Shown piece by piece: positions 1-5,391 of a stretch of DNA of 5,391 nucleotides. Under the pieces are notes generated by a model. The model did not search any database, had not been told where the DNA came from, and saw only the letters and a list, made by a program, of their open reading frames with translations. Source of the DNA: Prevotella sp. (GTDB lineage Bacteria; Bacteroidota; Bacteroidia; Bacteroidales; Bacteroidaceae). The stretch's first letter is position 1. Each line of letters starts with the position of its first letter. Made by a program: the position numbers and the translations under genes. Location of the stretch: NCBI GenBank assembly GCA_017623335.1, contig JAGAPI010000173.1, positions 1 to 5,391 of the forward strand. The letters run 5' to 3'.

Positions 1-1
1 G

Positions 2-766
2 ACGGATATCTTCAATCCGTTCAGCCTGCTCAACTGTTTTGACAAACAAATAATAAAGGACTACTGGTTCTCTACAGGCACTCCAACTTATCTGATGCGA
101 TTGTTGGAGCATTTTAACGAAAACATCAATGAACTGGTGAAAAGATATTATAGCCCAGAGGAGTTTGTTGACTACCGTGCTGATGTTGAAAAGCCTTTGC
201 CTATGATTTACCAGAGCGGTTACCTGACTATCAAGGCATACAATGCAAGACGAAACACTTTCATGTTGGACTTTCCAAATAAAGAGGTACAAAGCGGCTT
301 TACGGCAGCTTTAGTTTCCGGTTATTTTAAAAGTACCAAGATGCAACATACGCAATGGCTGAATGATGTCTCGGACGCACTTGAGACAGGTGACACAAAA
401 ACATTCATGCGGCACATCACGGCCATGCTTGCCGGCATCACCTACCGTTTCCAGCGCAAGGATGACGCCATGGAGTGTGAGCGTTATTTCCAATACACCT
501 TCTATCTCATTCTCCAGATGATAGGCATCTACAATACATACGTTGAAAAGGAAACCAGCGAGGGACGAATCGACAGCATTGTGGAATGCCCTGAGCATGT
601 GTACATCTTTGAGTTTAAATTAAACGGTAATGCAGAGACAGCCCTGAAGCAGATAAACGACAAAGGGTATGCAACTCCATATTTGACCGACAGGCGCACC
701 ATTCACAAAGTAGGCGTAAACTTCTCATCGGAAAAAGGAACCGTTGATGACTGGAAAGAAGAATAA
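2..766 (+). CDS. AAA-ATPase-like / PD-(D/E)XK nuclease family protein, 5' end missing
   Basis: The reading frame is open from base 2 and reads NPFSLLNCF then YWFSTGTPTYL before the first in-window ATG (base 95). The true start is therefore outside the window and the ATG at 95 is internal. The order matches the family with an AAA-ATPase-like domain (PF09820) followed by a C-terminal PD-(D/E)XK nuclease-like domain (PF08011, DUF1703 type). Visible parts are the end of the ATPase-like domain, the linker motifs YQSGYLTIK and LDFPNKEVQSGF, and the nuclease-like core GRID...YIFEFK. In that core the Asp codon is at 572-574, Glu at 611-613 and Lys at 617-619, so the D...ExK triad is intact. The C-terminal GVNFSSEKGTVDDW is also typical. 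The family usually has about 510-530 residues, so the 254 seen are roughly half. Such proteins occur in many paralogous copies in gut anaerobes; their substrate and biological role are not established. Hand-counted GC of one 60-base sample (121-180) is 40%, lower than argF'. Family assignment is firm; function is not. Confidence -1.
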   Translation, partial: TDIFNPFSLLNCFDKQIIKDYWFSTGTPTYLMRLLEHFNENINELVKRYYSPEEFVDYRADVEKPLPMIYQSGYLTIKAYNARRNTFMLDFPNKEVQSGFTAALVSGYFKSTKMQHTQWLNDVSDALETGDTKTFMRHITAMLAGITYRFQRKDDAMECERYFQYTFYLILQMIGIYNTYVEKETSEGRIDSIVECPEHVYIFEFKLNGNAETALKQINDKGYATPYLTDRRTIHKVGVNFSSEKGTVDDWKEE

Positions 767-794
767 AAAATAAATATAAAACAACATAGGCATT

Positions 795-1763
795 ATGAAG
801 AAATTTGTAAACGTTGAAGACCTCGGCGACTTGAGGCAGGCTCTTGCCGAGGCACAGGAAATAAAGAATGACCGTTTTAAGTATCAGCATCTGGGCAAGA
901 ACAAGACCCTGATGATGATATTCTTCAATAACTCGCTGCGCACCAGACTGTCAACACAGAAGGCGGCGATGAACTTAGGCATGAACGTGATTGTGCTCGA
1001 CGTGAATGCAGGGGCATGGAAACTGGAGACCGAGCGTGGAGTGATTATGGACGGCGACAAGAGCGAGCACCTGCTTGAGGCTATCCCAGTGATGGGAAGC
1101 TATTGCGACCTCATCGGTGTGCGCTCGTTTGCAGGACTTACCGACCGTGAGTACGATTATGCTGAGACTGTGATGCAGCAGTTCGTGAAGTACAGCGGCC
1201 GTCCTGTATTCGCTATGGAAACTGCCACGGTGCATCCGCTGCAGGCATTTGCTGACCTCATCACCATTGAGGAACACAAAACCGTGGAGCGTCCGAAGGT
1301 AGTGTTGACATGGGCACCCCATTGCCGTGCCTTACCGCAGGCTGTGCCAAACTCATTCGCACAGTGGATGAACGCCGCCGAGGATGTTGACCTTGTGATA
1401 ACTCATCCTCACGGTTATGAGCTTGACCCGAAATTTGTGGGCAATGCCCGTGTGGAGTACGACCAGATGAAGGCTCTTGAGGGAGCAGACTTCGTGTATG
1501 CCAAGAACTGGAGCTGCCCCGGTGTCACCAATCCTGAGGACTACGGAAAGATATTGTCGAAGGACATGTCGTGGACCATCGACGACAAGCACATGGCAGT
1601 GACCAACAACGGCAAGTTCATGCACTGTCTGCCTGTGCGCCGCGGACTCATTGTCACCGATGACGTGATTGAAAGTAAGAACTCACTTGTAATTCCCGAG
1701 GCAGCCAACCGTGAAATCTCTGCAAGTGTGGTGATAAAGCGAATGCTGGAAGAACTGAGGTGA
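795..1763 (+). CDS. argF': N-succinylornithine (N-acylornithine) carbamoyltransferase
   Basis: This cytosolic enzyme transfers the carbamoyl group of carbamoyl phosphate to an N-acylated ornithine. The product, an acyl-citrulline, belongs to the acylated arginine pathway of Bacteroidetes. The 322-residue product is full length (the Bacteroides fragilis enzyme has about 318 residues, from memory). Carbamoyl-phosphate motifs are SLRTR (residues 47-51), HPLQ (147-150) and HCLPVRR (277-283). The segment GAWKLETERGVIMDGDK (73-89) and APHCRALPQAVPNSF (175-189) are characteristic of the acylornithine branch and differ from ordinary ArgF. Residue 90 is Ser where the B. fragilis succinylornithine enzyme has Pro and the Xanthomonas acetylornithine enzyme has Glu. 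Ser is compatible with succinylornithine use, so I prefer that substrate. The ATG at 795 matches the family N-terminus (MKKF) and has only a weak AGG at 788-790. No promoter is visible in the 28-base gap upstream. The gene's end overlaps the next gene by four bases. No other arg gene is in view. Confidence -1.
   Translation: MKKFVNVEDLGDLRQALAEAQEIKNDRFKYQHLGKNKTLMMIFFNNSLRTRLSTQKAAMNLGMNVIVLDVNAGAWKLETERGVIMDGDKSEHLLEAIPVMGSYCDLIGVRSFAGLTDREYDYAETVMQQFVKYSGRPVFAMETATVHPLQAFADLITIEEHKTVERPKVVLTWAPHCRALPQAVPNSFAQWMNAAEDVDLVITHPHGYELDPKFVGNARVEYDQMKALEGADFVYAKNWSCPGVTNPEDYGKILSKDMSWTIDDKHMAVTNNGKFMHCLPVRRGLIVTDDVIESKNSLVIPEAANREISASVVIKRMLEELR
1760..1763 (+). other. GTGA start-stop overlap between argF' and the barrel gene
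   Basis: The GTG at 1760-1762 overlaps the TGA at 1761-1763. A ribosome ending argF' could re-initiate directly. There is no strong Shine-Dalgarno sequence just upstream, only the purine-rich ggaagaactgag within the argF' tail, which fits coupled translation. The in-frame codons immediately upstream (at least seven) contain no ATG, GTG or TTG, and the signal peptide begins exactly here. Confidence -1.
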
Positions 1764-3778
1764 GAACCGTTTTATTGGGGCTTGCACTGTGGGCTTTATT
1801 GCCCGCAGCCTATGCGCAGCAGGACAACGAGTGGTTGAGGTACTACAACGAGATAGCCCTCATCGACGATGTGGAGACCGAAGGATGGGAGGACTCCTAT
1901 AATCTGATGTGCGAGATGGCAGAGCACCCGATAAATCTCAACCGTGCCACTGCAGAAGACTTGGAGCAGATGCCGTTTCTCACAGCATCGCAGATAGAGG
2001 ATGTTTGTGAGTATCTGTATATGTACGGCAGCGTCAGGTCGTTTGCCGAACTTAAGATGATAAACTCGCTCGACACGCCGAGACGTAAGCTGCTGGAATG
2101 TTTCACCTATCTCGGAGAGGATGAGGAGGAAGGATTTCCCTCAATAGGCAAGGTGCTGAAATACGGACGGCATGAGATTACCGCCACAGGCAAAATTCCG
2201 TTCTACACTCGTCAGGGCGAAGATGACGGCAAATATCTTGGCGACCGCTACAAGCACTCACTGAGATACACATTCAACTATGGCAATTATATGAAATTGG
2301 GGTTCATCGGCTCAAAGGATGCCGGTGAGCCCTTTTTCACTAATGGCAACAGCGGCGGTTATGACAACTACGGGGCATATCTGCAACTGAAGAAGCTGGG
2401 ATGCGCCGATGTCGTTGTGCTGGGCGACTTTAAGCTGTCGTTTGGCATGGGGCTGGTGGTCAACTCATGTTTTAATCTCGGCAAACTGTCGATGATAGCC
2501 AACCTCGGCAGAGCGTCAACAGGCATACGCGGCAGTGTGTCGTCGTATGGCATGGACAAGTTCCGCGGAGGTGCCGCCATGTTCAGACTCAACAGCAATA
2601 TCACTGTCAGTGCCTTTGCCTCATACCGCAGGGTTGACGCCACACTGTCAAAGGACAGTCTCACGATAACCTCAATCGTAACATCGGGCTATCACCGCAC
2701 GGTGTCGGAGATGACAAAGAAAAACAATACAAGCCTGAGCGATGCCGGAGCCAACATCAGCTGGCACAACAACGGCTTTCACCTGGGACTCACAGCAATA
2801 TACTCACACCTTGACAGGCGGCTGCAACCAAACACAGCATACCTTTACCGCACCTACTATCCTGCCGGTACCGACTTCCTGAACACAAGCGTCAGCTACG
2901 GTTACAACCACCACATAATGACCGTAAACGGCGAGACAGCCATGGACAACAATGGACATATAGCCACCATTAACAGTCTCAGCGTCAACTTCTCCAGTCG
3001 TTTGGCGGCAATGCTATTGCAGCGTTTCTATTCCTATCGCTACTCCACTCTCCATGGCAGAAGCTTTGCCGAGGGCGGACGGGTGCAGAACGAAAGCGGT
3101 ATTTACGGCGGACTTAGCTGGCAGTGTCTGCGCAGTCTCACCCTTATGGCATACACCGACTACGCCTATTTTGCATGGCCCCGGATGCAAGCGTCACAGT
3201 CATCCCATTCCTGTGATAACATGGTTCAGGCACTATATTCACAAGAATATTGGTCGTTATCGGCACGCTACCGTCTGCGGATAAAGGAGCGTGACAACGA
3301 GGATAAGACGGCACTCACGAATCAGAGTGAGCACCGTGCAAGGATAATATTGACCGTAACTCCATTAGAGCGTTTGTCGCTGAAAACTCAGGCAGACATG
3401 GTAAGGGTGAAATACCTGCAGACCGACAAGGGGTATGCTGTGAGTCAAATGGCTACGCTAAGTGGTCCAATTCAGTTTGCCACAACTGCGGCATGGTTGG
3501 TTCATGGCTCAATAACCTACTTCCACAGTGATGCCTACAATAGTCGACTGTATGTTTACGAGCGCGGTCCGCTCTATTCGTTCTATGTGCCGTCATTCTA
3601 TGGCGAGGGTATCCGTTACACGCTAATGGCAAAAGTACGGCTGCAGAACAGTCTCACGCTGACGGCAAAGCTTGGAGTCACTGACTATTTCGACCGCAGC
3701 ACCATCGGTAGTGGCACGCAGATGATTGACGGCTCGTCGCAAACCGAACTTGATATTCAGCTGAAATGGAAATTTTGA
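1760..3778 (+). CDS. helix-hairpin-helix domain outer-membrane beta-barrel protein
   Basis: The 672-residue product begins with a clear signal peptide (MRTVLLGLALWALLPAAYA, likely cut after residue 19, before QQ). A segment at about residues 57-118 (HPINLNRATAEDLEQMPFL, then SFAELKMINSLD) follows the pattern of ComEA-like tandem helix-hairpin-helix domains. Residues from about 130 to the end are rich in alternating aromatic and polar residues with many Tyr and Gly. They include GDFKLSFGMGLVVNS near 222-236 and end in IQLKWKF. The C-terminal Phe and the alternation indicate a beta-barrel inserted in the outer membrane, with the N-terminal domain in the periplasm. The start is GTG: it places the signal peptide exactly at the N-terminus and forms a GTGA overlap with the argF' stop, suggesting translational coupling. 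The family is common in Bacteroidetes and has no established function. Both hairpins lack the usual glycines, so DNA binding is doubtful. A transport or envelope role is inference only. Confidence -1.
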   Translation: MRTVLLGLALWALLPAAYAQQDNEWLRYYNEIALIDDVETEGWEDSYNLMCEMAEHPINLNRATAEDLEQMPFLTASQIEDVCEYLYMYGSVRSFAELKMINSLDTPRRKLLECFTYLGEDEEEGFPSIGKVLKYGRHEITATGKIPFYTRQGEDDGKYLGDRYKHSLRYTFNYGNYMKLGFIGSKDAGEPFFTNGNSGGYDNYGAYLQLKKLGCADVVVLGDFKLSFGMGLVVNSCFNLGKLSMIANLGRASTGIRGSVSSYGMDKFRGGAAMFRLNSNITVSAFASYRRVDATLSKDSLTITSIVTSGYHRTVSEMTKKNNTSLSDAGANISWHNNGFHLGLTAIYSHLDRRLQPNTAYLYRTYYPAGTDFLNTSVSYGYNHHIMTVNGETAMDNNGHIATINSLSVNFSSRLAAMLLQRFYSYRYSTLHGRSFAEGGRVQNESGIYGGLSWQCLRSLTLMAYTDYAYFAWPRMQASQSSHSCDNMVQALYSQEYWSLSARYRLRIKERDNEDKTALTNQSEHRARIILTVTPLERLSLKTQADMVRVKYLQTDKGYAVSQMATLSGPIQFATTAAWLVHGSITYFHSDAYNSRLYVYERGPLYSFYVPSFYGEGIRYTLMAKVRLQNSLTLTAKLGVTDYFDRSTIGSGTQMIDGSSQTELDIQLKWKF

Positions 3779-4010
3779 CATAAAGTTAACGTAAGTTCTA
3801 CGAATTGTCATTATTTTGTCGATGTTGCGATAATTGGTATATAAAGTACAAATAGTGTTGTAATACTTGCATTATTTGTCTATAGAGTATGTGAATGGTA
3901 GTGATAATTATTTTTGTAAGGTAAATTAAACTGTTGTTGAACATGGCAATATAAGTGCATGGATTTCAAGAATAAGTGTTCGTTTTACACTATAAATGTG
4001 CATATTTTAA

Positions 4011-4069
4011 CAAAAAAATGGCGGTTGTAGAGAAAAGTGTTGGTAAAAATCAAAAAAATGTCGTTTTGT
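4011..4069 (+). repeat. imperfect direct repeat pair upstream of the mannanase promoter
   Basis: CAAAAAAATGGCGGTTGT at 4011-4028 and CAAAAAAATGTCGTTTTGT at 4051-4069 share a ten-base identical core (CAAAAAAATG) plus a similar CG-T-TTGT tail. The two copies start exactly 40 bases apart, and the second overlaps the putative -33 element. The pair may be a regulator site or a curvature element. In such AT-rich DNA it could also be chance. Confidence -1.
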
Positions 4070-4092
4070 TTGGGAAAAATGCACTATCTTTG
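4065..4092 (+). promoter_or_regulatory. Bacteroidetes-type promoter of the mannanase gene
   Basis: TATCTTTG at 4085-4092 matches the Bacteroidetes -7 consensus TAnnTTTG perfectly. Upstream TTTG at 4065-4068 is the best candidate for the -33 element. It leaves 16 bases between the two, shorter than the usual 19-21, so the -33 assignment is weaker than the -7 assignment. Transcription would begin around 4098-4100, leaving a leader of only about a dozen bases before the ATG at 4112. No Shine-Dalgarno sequence is present; the leader is A-rich, as is common in this phylum. Confidence -1.
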
Positions 4093-4111
4093 CACACAAA
4101 ACTAACATGCA

Positions 4112-5391
4112 ATGCTAAAAAGACTATTTACATCCATTCTCACGATGATTTCTGCATGTACGATGATGGCAGAAAGTTCGGCTTTTGTAAAAGTCGAGAA
4201 CGGACATTTCTCTCGCGCAGGCGTACCATATTATTATATTGGTACAAACTTCTGGTATGGAGCCATACTCGGCAGCGAGGGACAGGGCGGCGACCGCAAG
4301 CGTCTTTGCCAGGAGCTCGACGATCTTAAAGCAATGGGCATTGACAACCTGCGAATACTTGTGGGCAGTGACGGTGAGCGCGGTGTGACAACAAAGGTTG
4401 AGCCGACACTGCAGGAAGCGCCGGGAGTGTACAATGATACAATCCTTGCAGGCCTTGACTATCTGCTGATGGAGATGGGTAAGCGCGAGATGGTGGCAGT
4501 GCTCTATCTTAACAATTCTTGGGAGTGGAGCGGAGGCTACGGCTTCTATCTGCAGCACGCAGGTGAAGGCAAGGCTCCGCGCCCAAATGAGGACGGTTAT
4601 CCTGCATTTATGAACTTTGTGGCGAAATATGCCTCGTGTGAGAAAGCGCATCAGCTGTTTTATGATTATGTAAGATTTATCCTTGGCAGGACAAACCGTT
4701 ACACAAGCAAGAAATATACTGACGACCCTGCCATCATGTCTTGGCAGATAGGCAATGAACCCCGTGCCTTTGCCGCCGGGCAGCTGCCTGCATTCGAGAA
4801 ATGGCTCGCAGAGGCATCGGCGCTGATACGCAGCCTCGACCGGAACCACCTTATCAGCATAGGCAGTGAGGGTGCATGGGGATGTGAGATGAGCTATGAG
4901 TCGTATGAGCGCATCTGTGCCGACAAGAATATCGACTATTGTAACATACACATCTGGCCCTACAACTGGAGCTGGGCAAAAGCCGACTCACTCATCGAGC
5001 AGTTGCCGCGTGCAAAAAAGAACACCAAGCAATACATCAACAAGCATCTGAAGATATGCGACCGTCTGGGCAAGCCGCTTGTAATGGAGGAGTTTGGCTA
5101 TCCGCGCGACGGCTTCAAGTTTACGCTTGACACCCCTACCAAGGGACGTGACGGATATTACGACTATGTGTTCACCACAGTGGTGAAGAACGCCAAGAGC
5201 GGAGGCAAGTTTGCCGGTTGCAACTTTTGGGGATGGGGCGGCAGCGCAAAGCCTAAGCACGAACAGTGGCAGGTGGGCGATGACTACACAGGAGACCCCG
5301 CGCAGGAGGCTCAGGGACTGAACAGTGTGTTTAAGAGCGACAAGAGTACCATTGCCATAATACAAAAGGCTGTCAGGGCGATGAAAAAGTA
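4112..5391 (+). CDS. secreted GH5 endo-1,4-beta-mannanase, 3' end at window edge
   Basis: This enzyme hydrolyses internal beta-1,4-mannosidic bonds of mannans. The frame from ATG 4112 has 426 codons without a stop and ends on the bases 'ta', probably the start of its stop codon because family members are about 425 residues. After the leader the protein reads FVKVENGHFSRAGVPYYYIG and NFWYGAILGSEGQGG, then NLRILVG (79-85), LYLNNSWEWSGGYG (131-144) and SWQIGNEPR, with the acid/base Glu216 (codon 4757-4759). HIWPYNW (280-286) and LVMEEFGYPRDG follow, the latter with nucleophile Glu327 (5090-5092). NFWGWGG (371-377) carries the conserved active-site Trp373. These are the GH5 clan-A landmarks and most resemble subfamily 7 mannanases of Bacteroidetes; the subfamily is my inference. 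The leader is a short signal peptide whose ISAC (13-16) also fits a lipobox, so it may be exported free or lipid-anchored. An upstream ATG at 4107 hits a stop after three codons, so 4112 is the start. It has its own promoter. Confidence -1.
   Translation, partial: MLKRLFTSILTMISACTMMAESSAFVKVENGHFSRAGVPYYYIGTNFWYGAILGSEGQGGDRKRLCQELDDLKAMGIDNLRILVGSDGERGVTTKVEPTLQEAPGVYNDTILAGLDYLLMEMGKREMVAVLYLNNSWEWSGGYGFYLQHAGEGKAPRPNEDGYPAFMNFVAKYASCEKAHQLFYDYVRFILGRTNRYTSKKYTDDPAIMSWQIGNEPRAFAAGQLPAFEKWLAEASALIRSLDRNHLISIGSEGAWGCEMSYESYERICADKNIDYCNIHIWPYNWSWAKADSLIEQLPRAKKNTKQYINKHLKICDRLGKPLVMEEFGYPRDGFKFTLDTPTKGRDGYYDYVFTTVVKNAKSGGKFAGCNFWGWGGSAKPKHEQWQVGDDYTGDPAQEAQGLNSVFKSDKSTIAIIQKAVRAMKK

Larger units (their letters stand above)
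3779..4111. other. AT-rich intergenic region without a convincing gene
   Basis: These 333 bases separate the barrel gene from the mannanase. Short frames here have no family resemblance: ATG 3959 opens only 23 codons, and the frame from GTG 3976 runs on into the mannanase out of phase. Just after the barrel stop there are small inverted repeats, TGACA (3776-3780) with TGTCA (3806-3810) enclosing CGTA (3790-3793) with TACG (3799-3802), followed by a T-rich stretch. A second weak stem pairs 3816-3821 with 3828-3833. Neither is a strong intrinsic terminator. The right part holds a near-repeat pair, several A-tracts and the mannanase promoter, described separately. Confidence -1.

Noticed and set aside
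95..97. ATG as the start of the nuclease-family gene
   Set aside because: The frame is open upstream to the window edge and encodes the conserved YWFSTGTPTYL motif before this ATG, so the gene is cut by the edge.
975..1625. Open frames on the - strand across argF'
   Set aside because: They are antisense to highly conserved argF' motifs, and their His/Leu/Val-rich composition is typical of shadows.
3054..3284. Open frame of 76 codons on the + strand inside the barrel gene
   Set aside because: It is a shadow in another frame of an intact long gene and has no motif.
3776..3833. Intrinsic terminator after the barrel gene
   Set aside because: The stems are only 4-6 base pairs, AT-rich or interrupted, without a solid U-run directly after. 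They are noted in the intergenic entry but not called as a terminator.
3959..4030. Small 23-codon frame in the intergenic gap
   Set aside because: It has no ribosome site, no family and no conserved composition. Such frames are expected by chance.
3976..4329. Open frame of 117 codons on the + strand before the mannanase
   Set aside because: It spans the promoter, overlaps the mannanase in another frame and ends in Arg/Ser-rich out-of-frame sequence.
4124..4951. Open frame of 275 codons on the - strand
   Set aside because: It lies wholly antisense to the mannanase, whose catalytic motifs are intact. Its translation is Cys/His-rich with no recognisable family.
4988..5365. Open frame of 125 codons on the - strand
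   Set aside because: Antisense shadow of the C-terminal part of the mannanase, with no family resemblance.

Overview
The window looks like chromosome from a gut- or rumen-type member of the Bacteroidales (Bacteroides, Prevotella or Muribaculaceae-like; I cannot resolve the genus). Four things point there: an argF' of the succinylornithine type known from Bacteroides; a helix-hairpin-helix/beta-barrel outer-membrane protein typical of Bacteroidetes; a sigma-ABfr-type TAnnTTTG promoter; and the absence of strong Shine-Dalgarno sequences. All four genes are on the + strand.

Bases 2-766 are the 3' half of an AAA-ATPase-like/PD-(D/E)XK nuclease-family gene cut by the left edge. After a 28-base gap comes argF' (795-1763), a complete N-acylornithine carbamoyltransferase of arginine biosynthesis. 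Its stop overlaps the GTG start of the next gene by four bases. That gene (1760-3778) encodes a 672-residue secreted protein with an N-terminal helix-hairpin-helix segment and an outer-membrane beta-barrel. Bases 3779-4111 are an AT-rich gap of 333 bases with no convincing gene. It ends in a good Bacteroidetes promoter, TATCTTTG at 4085-4092. The promoter drives a secreted GH5 endo-beta-mannanase that starts at 4112. This reading frame is intact for 426 codons and leaves the window on the bases 'ta', most likely the first two bases of its stop codon.

The genes do not form one obvious pathway. argF' and the barrel gene are probably co-transcribed and translationally coupled, although their products work in different compartments. 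The mannanase is a separate transcription unit for degrading plant mannan, with no SusC/SusD-type genes in view. No tRNA, rRNA, CRISPR array, insertion sequence or clear attachment site was seen. I found no wholly new system. The points most worth a second look are Ser90 at the substrate-discriminating position of ArgF', the glycine-less helix-hairpin-helix segment fused to an outer-membrane barrel, and the repeat and A-tract architecture upstream of the mannanase promoter.
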